In this document: piece by piece, positions 32,824 through 41,850 of the stretch
Layout: every line of letters starts with the position of its first letter
Position numbering within the stretch: position 1 is the stretch's first letter
Assembly (NCBI GenBank): GCA_022839995.1
Contig: JALHIN010000005.1
Span: 30,866 to 94,865, forward strand
DNA length: 64,000 bases
Direction of reading: 5' to 3'
DNA from: 79-D21 sp022839995
GTDB lineage: Bacteria; Synergistota; Synergistia; Synergistales; 79-D21
Position numbers and translations under genes: made by a program
Notes under the pieces: model-generated
The model's input: only the letters and a program-made list of their open reading frames with translations
What the model was told of the DNA's origin: nothing
Databases searched by the model: none

Positions 32824-33978
32824 ATGAAGAAGGCTTTAATCATCGCGCTTTTCGTCGTCATGGCTCTTTCTTCCGTCGCATTGGCGGCCACTCCGATCAA
32901 GATCGGCTACCTGGCCAACCTCACGGGTGACGCAGCCACGTGGGGGGTTCACGAGAAGAACGGGGCGATCCTGGCCATCGAAGAAATCAACAAGAAGGGC
33001 GGAGTCCTGGGCCGTCCCCTGGAACTCGTCGTCTACGACGTCAAGGCCAAGGCAGAAGACGCCATCAGCGCCGCTCGGCGCCTGATCCTGGAGGACAAGG
33101 TCGTCGCCATCGGCGGAACGAACTTCAGCGGCCTGAACATCGCGACGGTTCCTATCATCGAGCAGTACAAGGTCCCCCAGATCGGGAGCTACCCGACCAA
33201 CCCGGCCGTGACGGTGGATCCGAAGACCGGCAAAGTCCGCCCCTACTCCTTCCGGATCTGCTTCACGGATCCCTACCAGGGCAAGGTTATTGCCGAGTAC
33301 CTCTTCAACAAGCTGGGAATCAAGGAAGCGGCGATCATCCATGACATCGGCAGCGACTACTCCGAGGGGCTGACCGAATACTTCATCAAGACCTACACGG
33401 GGCTCGGCGGCAAGGTCGTCTCCAACCAGGCTTTCCGCAGCGGTGACGTGGACTTCCGCGCCCAGCTGACCAACGCAAAGCAGAGCGGAGCCAAGGCCCT
33501 CGTCATGCCGAACCTCTACAAGGAAATGTCCCTGATGATGAAGCAGTCCTGGGAACTCGGGTGGAAGCCGGTCTTCATCGGCGGCGACGGCTTCAGCATG
33601 AACATGTTCGAAATCGCCGGGCCGGCCATGGAAGGCAGCTACTGGATCTACCATCTCAGCTTCGACGACCCGATCCTGAAACCCCTCTATGAAAAATACG
33701 AGGCGCGCTTCAAGGAGAAGCCGACGGAGATCGTCAACACCGTGGCAGCGTACGACATCATCTACTGGATCGCCGACGCCATCAAGAGGGCCGGCAAGGC
33801 GGAAGGACCTGCCGTCCGGGATGCCATCGAGAACACGAAGAACCTGAAACTCCTCCATTTCACCCTGACCGTGGACAAGGCGACCCACAATCCCTTGAAC
33901 AAGCCTGCCGCCATCCTGAAGGCAACCGGCGGGAAGATGGTCTTCCTCGAGACCTACAAGCCCCAGAGCAATTTCTAG
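32824..33978 (+). CDS. Branched-chain amino-acid-type ABC transporter substrate-binding protein
   Basis: 384 residues with a signal peptide (KKALIIALFVVMALSSVALA) and a type I periplasmic binding fold of the LivJ family: IKIGYLANLTGDAATWGVH, EEINKKGGVLGRPLELVVYD, VAIGGTNFSGLNIATVPII. ATG 32824 is used; the strong AGGAGG at 32808 would also fit the in-frame TTG 32818. It has its own promoter and terminator. No permease or ATPase genes flank it, so it is an orphan receptor that must use transporter parts encoded elsewhere. Ligand could be an amino acid or amide. Confidence 0.9.
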   Translation: MKKALIIALFVVMALSSVALAATPIKIGYLANLTGDAATWGVHEKNGAILAIEEINKKGGVLGRPLELVVYDVKAKAEDAISAARRLILEDKVVAIGGTNFSGLNIATVPIIEQYKVPQIGSYPTNPAVTVDPKTGKVRPYSFRICFTDPYQGKVIAEYLFNKLGIKEAAIIHDIGSDYSEGLTEYFIKTYTGLGGKVVSNQAFRSGDVDFRAQLTNAKQSGAKALVMPNLYKEMSLMMKQSWELGWKPVFIGGDGFSMNMFEIAGPAMEGSYWIYHLSFDDPILKPLYEKYEARFKEKPTEIVNTVAAYDIIYWIADAIKRAGKAEGPAVRDAIENTKNLKLLHFTLTVDKATHNPLNKPAAILKATGGKMVFLETYKPQSNF

Positions 33979-33998
33979 TTCCCTTCGACCTCCAAAAA

Positions 33999-34026
33999 AA
34001 GCGGGGCCCCTTGGGGCCCCGCTTTT
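33999..34026. terminator. Bidirectional terminator
   Basis: AAGCGGGGCCCC (33999-34010), loop TT, reverse complement to 34024, with A7 before and T4 after the GC-rich stem. It serves both the binding-protein gene and the convergent amidohydrolase gene. Confidence 0.92.
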
Positions 34027-34045
34027 CGATTCCTTTCCCGTGTCC

Positions 34046-35629
34046 CTAGAAGGCAGGCCAGCCTGGCAGCTCGCCGTGGGTGACATACCCTCCCGCGAGG
34101 GTGAGTCGGGCCTTGACTTCCCTTAGATCCATGGGGTCGGCCTTGAAGATGTCGCGGTCGAGGATCGCCAGGTCAGCCAGGTAGCCGGGGGCGATCCGGC
34201 CTCTGCGGCCTCCCTCTCCAACAGCGACCGCCCCGTTGACGGTCCAGAGTTCCAGCGCTTCGTCCAGGGTCAGTTTCTGGTGGGGCTGCCATCCCTCCTC
34301 CGGCTTCCCGTCGTCTCCCACCCTGCAGACGGCCCCCCAGACCCCCCGCCAGGGGGATGGCGGTTCGACGGGGCAGTCGCTGGAACCCGTGACGACGAGC
34401 CCGGAATCGACGAAGGACTTCCAGGGATAGCTCCACGGGATCCTTTCCTCGCCCAGGCGGGCCGTCGCCATGGAAATCTCGCTCGGGACGAAGGCCGGCT
34501 GGACGTCCAGGACGACCCCCAGTTTTTTGAGGGCCTCCAGTTGGTCCGGGCGGCAGATCATGACGTGGTTGATCCGGTGCGGCAGGCCGCAGGGACAAGG
34601 TCCCTCCGCGTAGGCCGCTTCCACGGCGCGGATGGCCTGGTCGAGCGCCCTGTCGCCGATGGCATGGATGAGCATCTGCAGGCCTCTTTTGTGGGCTTCC
34701 TTCACCGTGGCCATCAAGGCCCCTTCTTCATGGTTGAGCAGGCCGCACGTCGACGGATCGTCGGCGTACGGGGCACCGAGAGCCGCGGTTCGTCCTCCCA
34801 GCGAACCGTCGAGGAAGAGCTTGAACCCCCCGTAGCGGATCCAGTCGTCTCCAAGTCCGCTCATGACGTTCCACTGGGGCATCCGGTCCTCGTAAAGGAC
34901 GACTCGAACGGGCAGCCGCCGTTCCAGCCGGAGGCGCTGGAACGGCGCGAGGTCGTCGGCCAGTCCATAGCCGGAAGCGCTGCAGGTCTGGATCTCGGTC
35001 ACGCCGAAGCCGGCGAAATCCCTGCAGGCTTCCTCGATCATCCCCAGGGTCCTGCCGGTTTCCGATCTCCAGGCCTCCATCGCCTTGAGGACCGGGGCGA
35101 CCTCGGTTTCCAGGAGGATCCCGTCTCCCCACTGGTCTTCGGGTATGCCCGAGGCAGCCAGAGCGGCGCTGTTGGCCACCTGCACGTGCGTGCAGACGCG
35201 CGTCAGGAGGATGGGCCTGTCGATGCCCGCGGCGTCCAGGTCGTGGCGGGTCGGGGCCCTGTTCTCGGCCCAGTAGGCATCGTTGTAGCGCACCCCGTGG
35301 ATCCAGTCGCCGGGCCGGGTTCCGGCTGCGGCGTCCCGGAGGGCCTGGAGGGCTTCGGCCAGGGATTTCGTCTCGAAGAGGGAGACCCCGGCCCTTTGCT
35401 TGGAGTAATAGAGAAGGTGAAGGTGTGCGTCGGTCATCCCCGGGATCACCGTTTCACCTGCCAGGTCCAGGGTCTGCGCGCCTCTCGCGCATTCATGGTT
35501 TTGTACCTCCGCGGACGATCCGACGGCGAGGATCCGCTCCCCCCGTACAAGGACGGCCTCCGCTCGCGGGTTCCTGCGGTCGGCAGTCCAGACCGTACCT
35601 CCGCGGATCAACAGGCACTTTTCATCCAC
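34046..35629 (-). CDS. Amidohydrolase family protein (YtcJ-like)
   Basis: 527-residue metal-dependent hydrolase of the YtcJ group. Metal ligands: GMTDAHLHL (HxH), HAIGDRALDQAI and TGSSDCPVEPPSPW near the C-terminus; the final beta sandwich ends in GRIAPGYLADLAILDRDIF. Start GTG 35629 is used because GGAGGG lies 6 nt before it. Members act on exocyclic amines or amides; the substrate cannot be predicted. Next to an amino-acid-type binding protein, a role in amide or peptide-derivative breakdown is possible. Confidence 0.87.
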   Translation of the reverse strand: MDEKCLLIRGGTVWTADRRNPRAEAVLVRGERILAVGSSAEVQNHECARGAQTLDLAGETVIPGMTDAHLHLLYYSKQRAGVSLFETKSLAEALQALRDAAAGTRPGDWIHGVRYNDAYWAENRAPTRHDLDAAGIDRPILLTRVCTHVQVANSAALAASGIPEDQWGDGILLETEVAPVLKAMEAWRSETGRTLGMIEEACRDFAGFGVTEIQTCSASGYGLADDLAPFQRLRLERRLPVRVVLYEDRMPQWNVMSGLGDDWIRYGGFKLFLDGSLGGRTAALGAPYADDPSTCGLLNHEEGALMATVKEAHKRGLQMLIHAIGDRALDQAIRAVEAAYAEGPCPCGLPHRINHVMICRPDQLEALKKLGVVLDVQPAFVPSEISMATARLGEERIPWSYPWKSFVDSGLVVTGSSDCPVEPPSPWRGVWGAVCRVGDDGKPEEGWQPHQKLTLDEALELWTVNGAVAVGEGGRRGRIAPGYLADLAILDRDIFKADPMDLREVKARLTLAGGYVTHGELPGWPAF

Positions 35630-35686
35630 GCGACTCCCTCCTCCGTGATGTGCGCAAGTTCGCTTCATTATAGCAAAGACATCCTG

Positions 35687-37036
35687 TCAGGGTTTCCCCT
35701 GCAGTTCTTTCACCGCTTGCCGGATTTCCGCGACTTCCTTGCCCAGTTCGGCGGCGAGATCCTTCAGGGGCTTGTCGGAGGGCAGGTCCAGGGGCCAGCC
35801 CGCTTTTTCGAGAACCTTCCGTTCCTCCACTCCGTACGTTTCGGCCACCTGTCGCAGGGTCATGGAACCCTTGATTTCCTCGGGGTTCGCGGGAGAAGGA
35901 GGCGGCACCGGGGCCCGGCTTTCCTTTTGGGCCGCAAACCAGGCCTGCAGGGTTTCCCTGAAAGCTTCGTCGTCGGTGATTTCCTTGATCGGCTTATCCA
36001 GCGGGGTGTCGGCCGGAAGTCCCGTGATCGCCAGGACCTTTTCGGCCGGCAGACCGACCGTTTCGGAAACCTTCTCCACCGTCATCCATCCGAAGACCGC
36101 GCTTGCAGGGTCTTCGGCAATCACGGCCGCAGGGGGCGGTGCGTAGGTCGACCAGAGGTTCGCGGCGCGGGCCAGGCCATAGCCGCCCAGGTAAAGGCCG
36201 ACTCCTAGCAGCCCGATGGCGGTCACGGAGAGGGCTTTCGATCGCGTGCCGAAGAAAAGGGCTTTCTCCCGGGGGCAGGCTTCGACACATCGTCCGCAGG
36301 CCAGGCATTCGGCCGAGGTCGTCACGTCCGTGGATTCGGGGTTAAGCCTGACCGGGCAGGACTTGCCGCAAAGGTGGCAGTGAATGCAGTGTTCCTCGGA
36401 TCGCCGCACCTTGAAAAGGGACAGTTTCTGGAGGGGGGCCAGCAGCGCCCCCAGGGGGCAAAGGTATCGGCACCAGAAGCGCTCGACGAAGAGGCTGGCG
36501 CCGATGACTGTGACAAATAGCACCACGAAGGACCATGGCGCTTCGGCCATTCCCTCAAGACCCGCCGAGAGGTGCATCCAGGCGACCCACGGGTCGTAGG
36601 GCCTCCAGGCTAGGGTGCCGAGTTTCCACGTGAAGGCGATGATCATGGCGAAGACGGCATATTTCAGGAAGCGCAACTGGCGGTCGAGCGGTTCGGGCAT
36701 TTCACGCGGCCTGATTCCCAGCCGGCGGGAGATTTTCGCCGTCCACTCGCCGATTGTCCCGAGGGGACAGATCCAGCCGCAGAAAACCCGACCGAAGAGG
36801 AGCGTGGCAAGTGCGACGATGACGAGGAGGATCAGGGAGCTTGGGGCGACGCGGCGAAGCCAGGTTCCCGAGGCCAGGAGGGAATACAGGCTTTCCATCC
36901 CGCCGAGAGGGCAAAGGGCATCCACCGGGGGAACGCCAGTGGGACCCCCGCCCACGACCTGGTGCCGGTAACCCGTCCAGGTCATGAAAGCCAGAAAGGC
37001 AAACTGGATCAGCATTCTCAGTCTCATGGGATTCAT
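35687..37036 (-). CDS. NapH/NosR-like membrane polyferredoxin with duplicated C-terminal module
   Basis: 449 residues. Membrane part with two Cys pairs of the 4Fe-4S_5 type (FCGWICPLG, Cys86/Cys90; WCRYLCPLG, Cys189/Cys193), then two ferredoxin clusters facing the cytoplasm (CIHCHLCGKSCP, 217-227; CLACGRCVEACP, 244-254) and another helix. The C-terminus holds two copies of a 36-residue module: residues 317-352 (MTVEKVSETVGLPAEKVL...) and 391-426 (MTLRQVAETYGVEERKVL...), both ending in DKPxK. It likely passes electrons between quinone or a membrane partner and cytoplasmic ferredoxin. No reductase partner is adjacent. ATG 37036 has GGAGG 7 nt upstream. Confidence 0.87.
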   Translation of the reverse strand: MNPMRLRMLIQFAFLAFMTWTGYRHQVVGGGPTGVPPVDALCPLGGMESLYSLLASGTWLRRVAPSSLILLVIVALATLLFGRVFCGWICPLGTIGEWTAKISRRLGIRPREMPEPLDRQLRFLKYAVFAMIIAFTWKLGTLAWRPYDPWVAWMHLSAGLEGMAEAPWSFVVLFVTVIGASLFVERFWCRYLCPLGALLAPLQKLSLFKVRRSEEHCIHCHLCGKSCPVRLNPESTDVTTSAECLACGRCVEACPREKALFFGTRSKALSVTAIGLLGVGLYLGGYGLARAANLWSTYAPPPAAVIAEDPASAVFGWMTVEKVSETVGLPAEKVLAITGLPADTPLDKPIKEITDDEAFRETLQAWFAAQKESRAPVPPPSPANPEEIKGSMTLRQVAETYGVEERKVLEKAGWPLDLPSDKPLKDLAAELGKEVAEIRQAVKELQGKP

Positions 37037-37196
37037 CCTCCGTCCTCCCCTTCGGGGTCTATTTGAACCCCCAATCCCTATTGTCTTCGATTCATTTTAT
37101 CAGAATCAACGGCCGGGACACCCAGGTGCAGATTTTTCTTTCGGCCGGCTTGCATTAAACTGGAAGCCAGAAATTCAAGTCGAGGAGGTCTGTCCC

Positions 37197-38177
37197 GTGA
37201 CCATCAACCCATCGATCACCGATGTCCTTCGTGCATACCGATTCCTCAGGCACAGGATCCGCCATACCCCTGTCGAACGCTCGTTTTCCCTGAGCGAACG
37301 CACCGGCGCACAGGTGTACGTCAAATGGGAAAACACGCAGTTCTGCGGCTCGTTCAAGATCCGGGGAGCCCTGAACAAGATGTTTTCCCTGACTCCCGAG
37401 GAGCGGGCGCGCGGAGTGGTGACGCCTTCGAGCGGCAATCACGGCCAGGGCGTGGCCTTCGCGGCTTCCCAGCTGGGCGTGAAGGCCGTGGTTTGTGTCC
37501 CTGGGGCCTGTCCCCGGACGAAGCGGCAGGCGATCCGGCGCCTGGGGGGCGAGTGGGTCGATCTCAGGGTGGTCGGCGAGCTCTACGACGATGCGGAACA
37601 CGAGGCTCACCGCCTGGCGGAAACGGAAGGGATGACTTTCGTTTCCTCATACGAGGACGCCGCAGTGATCAGCGGCGCTGCGACCGTGGGCCTGGAATTG
37701 ATGATGGACGAGCCCGAGCTGGACGTGCTCCTCGTGCCCGCGGGAGGAGGCGGCCTCATGAACGGGGTAGCCCTGGCCGCAAAGGCGCTGCGCCCGGGAA
37801 TCCGCGTCTGGGGAGTCCAGTCCGTGGCCTCACAGCCGTGGGTCGCCTCCTGGGAAGGAGGGAAAGTCGTCGAGGTCGTTTACGAGGACTCTCTCGCGGA
37901 CGGATTGACCGGATCGATTCCCCAGAGCCTGCTGGACCTGGCGAAAACACGGATGGAGGGCTGCTTCGCCGTGACCGAGGAAGAGATCGCCCAAGCCATC
38001 GCCTTCCTGCACGCCGAGCACCACCAGGTGGTGGAAGGCGCGGGAGCCGTGGGTGTTGCGGCCCTCCTCTCGGGGAAGGTCCCGGAGGTCCTATCGGGAC
38101 TTCGGGTCGGGGTCGTCATCTCGGGAGGAAACATCGACCACGGGAGGCTGATGGCCGTACTCCAGCGCTGGGGATAG
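37197..38177 (+). CDS. Threonine dehydratase, catabolic type
   Basis: PLP fold-type II enzyme of 326 residues, without the C-terminal ACT domain of biosynthetic IlvA. PLP Lys in CGSFKIRGALNKM, the SSGNHGQGVA loop, the glycine-rich GGGGLMNGVA and a C-terminal VVISGGNID. It deaminates threonine (or serine) to 2-oxobutyrate and ammonia, fitting an amino-acid fermenter; serine/threonine racemase activity cannot be excluded. GTG 37197 is chosen: GAGGAGG lies 8 nt before it, and 113 upstream in-frame bases are not protein-like. Confidence 0.9.
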   Translation: MTINPSITDVLRAYRFLRHRIRHTPVERSFSLSERTGAQVYVKWENTQFCGSFKIRGALNKMFSLTPEERARGVVTPSSGNHGQGVAFAASQLGVKAVVCVPGACPRTKRQAIRRLGGEWVDLRVVGELYDDAEHEAHRLAETEGMTFVSSYEDAAVISGAATVGLELMMDEPELDVLLVPAGGGGLMNGVALAAKALRPGIRVWGVQSVASQPWVASWEGGKVVEVVYEDSLADGLTGSIPQSLLDLAKTRMEGCFAVTEEEIAQAIAFLHAEHHQVVEGAGAVGVAALLSGKVPEVLSGLRVGVVISGGNIDHGRLMAVLQRWG

Positions 38178-38178
38178 C

Positions 38179-41100
38179 TCAGTTCCCGTTCCCCGGCTTC
38201 AGGATCTGCTTGATGATCTGTTCGAGCAGCTGGTCGCCGATCTGGGTTCCGGGATCCTCGCTGGTCCTGGAACCCCCTTCGCCGGTGGGAACGGTGATGG
38301 TGATCCGCATCTGGTCCAGGTCCTGTTTCCCGGAGGGATCGGAGGGCGAGGTGGGGATCGGGCTTTCCTTCGGGTGCTGGATCACCTTCAGGTTCCCGAT
38401 GGTCGGTTTCCGCCAGGGGCCCTTGAGGTCGAAGCTGACTTCCTGGAAGTCCCGGCGGGTTGCTCCCCCGAGGACCCCCCTGAGAAACTGCTGCAGGGTG
38501 GCGGTGGACCAGGAACCGTCGGAGGAAAGGAGCCCTTCAAGCCCCCCGAGGAGGAGGTTGAGCCCCCTTACGTTGATTTCCCCGTAGCTTTTCAGGTCGA
38601 GGTTGCCTCCCTCACCGATCGAGCCGTCCACCGAGAGGTACCGGTAGAAGCGGTCGCCCGGAACGGCGTTGGCGCGGGTCCCCGGGAGAAGGAACACGGA
38701 CTTGCCGTCGATGTTGAAGTTCGCGTTGACCGAGCTGTAGCGGATGGAGGGGCTCCCGGTGATGGGAACGAGGCTTTTCAGGGCCGTAAACCCTTCGACG
38801 GCACCGTCTTTTACCTTTAGCAGCCCGTGGCCGTCCATTAGGAAGGCCTTGCCGTACTCGTTGGAAATACGGAAATCGAGATCGGCTTTCCCGGAAATGG
38901 TCCCTTCCGTTTTCAGGGCGTCTTTCAGCGCAGGGGCCAGGTTGGCTCCCCGCACGGTCATCCTGGCCCCCCACCTGGCCTTTCCCATTTCCAGGGATCC
39001 CGCGGCTTTGACTTCGCCCCCGTAGGCTTTTGCCGTTCCGCTTTCGACCGTGATGAAATCGTCGGTGGTGACGAAAGGAGCGTCGACGTCCGTGAGATGG
39101 AACCCCCAGATCTCCAGGGACGGGGACTTCAGCCTGCCGGACCCCTGGAAGCCGTCGGCGCTGATCCTGCCCGAAATCCTGGCATCCACGGCACCTTTCA
39201 GGATCCCCCTTGCCCCGCTGATGAACCTGGGAACGAGGTCCTGGAGTTCGAGCTTCGATCCTTCCATCGTAAAGGCGAGCTCAAATCCCTCCTTGCCCCT
39301 CACGATTGTTCCGCAGCCGCTCATGGGAGAGTCTCCGACCAGCGCCCTGGCCTCGTGGATCTGAAGAGCCTCCCCGGTCGACGTCCCCTCCCCCTTGACC
39401 TGGACCTGCCGAAACAGCAGGCCGGAAAGGTTCAGTTCGGGAACCTGCACGGTAAGGGACACCACGGGTCTACCGGAAGGGCCGCGGACGGTCGCCTCGG
39501 CCAAAGCGAGCCCCTTCAGGGGAAGAGCCAGGCTATAGCGGTTCGTGATCTCCTTCAGGTCCAGGCCTTCGGCGGACGCCTTCAGGTCCAGTTCGGCGGG
39601 CTGAGATGCCGTTGCCCTTCGGATTTGGCCGACTCCCTTCACCAGTCCCCCGATGATCTCTCCTTCCAGCCGTTCCAGCTGGATCCGGTTCTCACTGCCT
39701 GCAAGGCTGAAGCGGAAGCCCTTGACTGCAAGGCCGGCGGCGGAAACGGATTCCGAAGAGCCTTCCGCGTTCCAGGACGGGGTGGATAGTGCCCCCTTCA
39801 GGCCGAAGCGTCCCTCGATTTTCCCGGAAACCGGGATCGGAAGCAGACCCTCCAGGAAGGGGGCGATCTCCGTGCCGGAAAACCCGCCCTTCAGGTCGGC
39901 TTCAGGCCTGGAGGAAATTTTCGTGATCCTCCCGGAAAGGGAAAGGGTCCCTCCCCTTTCCGACATGGATAGGATTTCCAGGGTGTCCTGGCCGAACCGG
40001 AAAGAGAGGTCGAATTCCCTGGAAGGAAGCGAGGAAGCCAGGCGGGCCCGGATTCCTCCCAGGCTGGCTTCGAGGGAAGGTGCCCTGGCGCTCCCGGAAA
40101 GGCGGTAGGAGCCGCCGATTTTCCCGCTGAGCCCCATGGGGCGAAGCGCCGCTAAACGACCTGAAATCCGGTCCGCATCGACAGCCGAAACCTGACCGGA
40201 AAGAGCCAGGCGGGGCTGTGGAGTGAAGAGCCCTTCCACCTGTCCCGACAGGCTCACTTTTCCGCCCTGCCAGAGGAAGGTCCCTTCGTGGATCCGGGCG
40301 TTCTTGCCGTCGCTGGTGAAGGGGAGCCGCAGTCCCAGTAGCGGTTCACCGAGGGCCTCGAGCCTTTCGGAACGGAGCTGGCCCTCGTACCGCAGGGCAG
40401 AGACGGGGCCCAAAAGGCGGATTTCCCCTGCGAGGACCCCTTTGCCCTTCAATTCGGCAAGTCCCTTGAAGCGCGTTGAAAGTCTGTTAAAATCGACCCC
40501 CTGGAGCCTGAGGCGAAGGTCCAGCTCGACCCGCGGCTTGATCCGGACGGGTCCCCTGGCTTCGATCTCGGAATCCAGCCACTTCCCCGAAAGGTCGAGG
40601 TTGCCGGTCCGTCCCTCCTCCACGGTGAAGGCGGCCCGGGCGGCTGTGAGGTCCTGGCTGGCGACCGTCATGGCCGCCGCTTCGGCCTCCACTTTTCCGG
40701 AAAGGGCCCGGAGGGGCCCCTCCAGGTCGACGGAAACCGTGCGGGCCTGTCCTTTCAGGAAATCGATCCAGGGCAGTACGGCTTTCCAGCGGGAGACTTC
40801 CATGTCTTTCCCGGAAACCCGGAGCGACCAGGGCACGGGGGCCTGGGAGAAATCGGCGGAGACGGTTCCCGTGAGGGGATGGCCGAAGGCGTTTCCGGCC
40901 ATTTCGTCGAAGGAAAGGACCTTTCCGTCGAACGACCATCGGCTTTTCAGGTTCTCGAAATCGATCCCGGCCACGCGACCGGAACGGAGGGAAAGGTTCC
41001 CCCCGTAGCGCAGGTTCGGCCACTTCCCTTCCACTCGAAATTCCGTCGTCAGCGGGCCGAAAAATCGTTCTCCCATGGTCGGCCAGAAATTCCGGAAGCT

Positions 41101-41787
41101 CGCGAGTTCGACTCCCGAGAGGCGGACGAGGAGTCCCAGGTTCGGGCGGACCGTGCCGAAGACCTCAATGCGGCCTTTCCCGAACTCCATCTCGAGGTTT
41201 TCGATCTGGGCAAGCCCCCCGACCAGGCGGTACCTGCCTCGGCCCGTCGCTTCCACCCCGTTGACCTCGGTCCGAAACGCCGCGTCGATTGCAAAGTCCG
41301 AGATCTTGAGGGTGCTCTTGCGGATGTTGACCCCGCCGAACCGGGTCCGGACGAGGCAATCGTCCAGGCGGACCGCATCGAGGGGAAGGTTGAGACGGTC
41401 GCTGTCCTGCCGGAATTCGGGCAGGATCTCCCTCAGGCGGTCGAGATCCACGTCCGCCCCGCGGATATCCAGCCTCCGGATGAAAATACGCCGTTGTAAA
41501 ATCGAGGGAAGGTCCTGCCGGAAGGTCAGTTCGGTGGCGGAAAGGACGGGCAGTCCCTCGCGCGAGAGCACGATGTCCCGGGCCCGGTAGCCGACGACGG
41601 GATTGCCGCTCATGGAACCGATGTACAGGTCCGCCCCGAGGCGGCTTTTCGCCCCCTGGACCGCGAGATTGCGCACGATGCCCTCGCCGTAGGGCATTCG
41701 GACTGCCGCGACGGCGAGGAGTGCGGGGATCAGGATCAGGAAGGCCCAGAAGGCCAGTTTTGCAGGGGAGCTGTTTTTGCCGTGCAT
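38179..41787 (-). CDS. TamB/AsmA-like translocation and assembly protein
   Basis: 1202 residues: one N-terminal signal anchor (LAFWAFLILIPALLAVAAV), then a very long repetitive beta-rich region with recurring 'LSGxVxxxxxxPxLxL' strands, as in AsmA/TamB proteins that form lipid-conducting grooves between the membranes. The C-terminus (residues 990-1130) holds an AsmA-type domain (DLDFRISNEYGKAFLMDGHG, VKDGAVEGFTALKSL). No BamA/TamA-like partner is near. It is divergent from larE with 63 nt between. Evidence for an outer membrane. Alternative label: DUF3971/AsmA family. Confidence 0.82.
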   Translation of the reverse strand: MHGKNSSPAKLAFWAFLILIPALLAVAAVRMPYGEGIVRNLAVQGAKSRLGADLYIGSMSGNPVVGYRARDIVLSREGLPVLSATELTFRQDLPSILQRRIFIRRLDIRGADVDLDRLREILPEFRQDSDRLNLPLDAVRLDDCLVRTRFGGVNIRKSTLKISDFAIDAAFRTEVNGVEATGRGRYRLVGGLAQIENLEMEFGKGRIEVFGTVRPNLGLLVRLSGVELASFRNFWPTMGERFFGPLTTEFRVEGKWPNLRYGGNLSLRSGRVAGIDFENLKSRWSFDGKVLSFDEMAGNAFGHPLTGTVSADFSQAPVPWSLRVSGKDMEVSRWKAVLPWIDFLKGQARTVSVDLEGPLRALSGKVEAEAAAMTVASQDLTAARAAFTVEEGRTGNLDLSGKWLDSEIEARGPVRIKPRVELDLRLRLQGVDFNRLSTRFKGLAELKGKGVLAGEIRLLGPVSALRYEGQLRSERLEALGEPLLGLRLPFTSDGKNARIHEGTFLWQGGKVSLSGQVEGLFTPQPRLALSGQVSAVDADRISGRLAALRPMGLSGKIGGSYRLSGSARAPSLEASLGGIRARLASSLPSREFDLSFRFGQDTLEILSMSERGGTLSLSGRITKISSRPEADLKGGFSGTEIAPFLEGLLPIPVSGKIEGRFGLKGALSTPSWNAEGSSESVSAAGLAVKGFRFSLAGSENRIQLERLEGEIIGGLVKGVGQIRRATASQPAELDLKASAEGLDLKEITNRYSLALPLKGLALAEATVRGPSGRPVVSLTVQVPELNLSGLLFRQVQVKGEGTSTGEALQIHEARALVGDSPMSGCGTIVRGKEGFELAFTMEGSKLELQDLVPRFISGARGILKGAVDARISGRISADGFQGSGRLKSPSLEIWGFHLTDVDAPFVTTDDFITVESGTAKAYGGEVKAAGSLEMGKARWGARMTVRGANLAPALKDALKTEGTISGKADLDFRISNEYGKAFLMDGHGLLKVKDGAVEGFTALKSLVPITGSPSIRYSSVNANFNIDGKSVFLLPGTRANAVPGDRFYRYLSVDGSIGEGGNLDLKSYGEINVRGLNLLLGGLEGLLSSDGSWSTATLQQFLRGVLGGATRRDFQEVSFDLKGPWRKPTIGNLKVIQHPKESPIPTSPSDPSGKQDLDQMRITITVPTGEGGSRTSEDPGTQIGDQLLEQIIKQILKPGNGN

Positions 41788-41850
41788 CGGGCACCTCTTC
41801 GAAAAGAATGCGACGGCTCCATTTTACCTTACCGGAAAGAAGGGCGGGGC

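Noticed and set aside
34280..36208. 642-codon open frame on the plus strand
   Set aside because: Antisense to the amidohydrolase and the polyferredoxin genes; no domain features.
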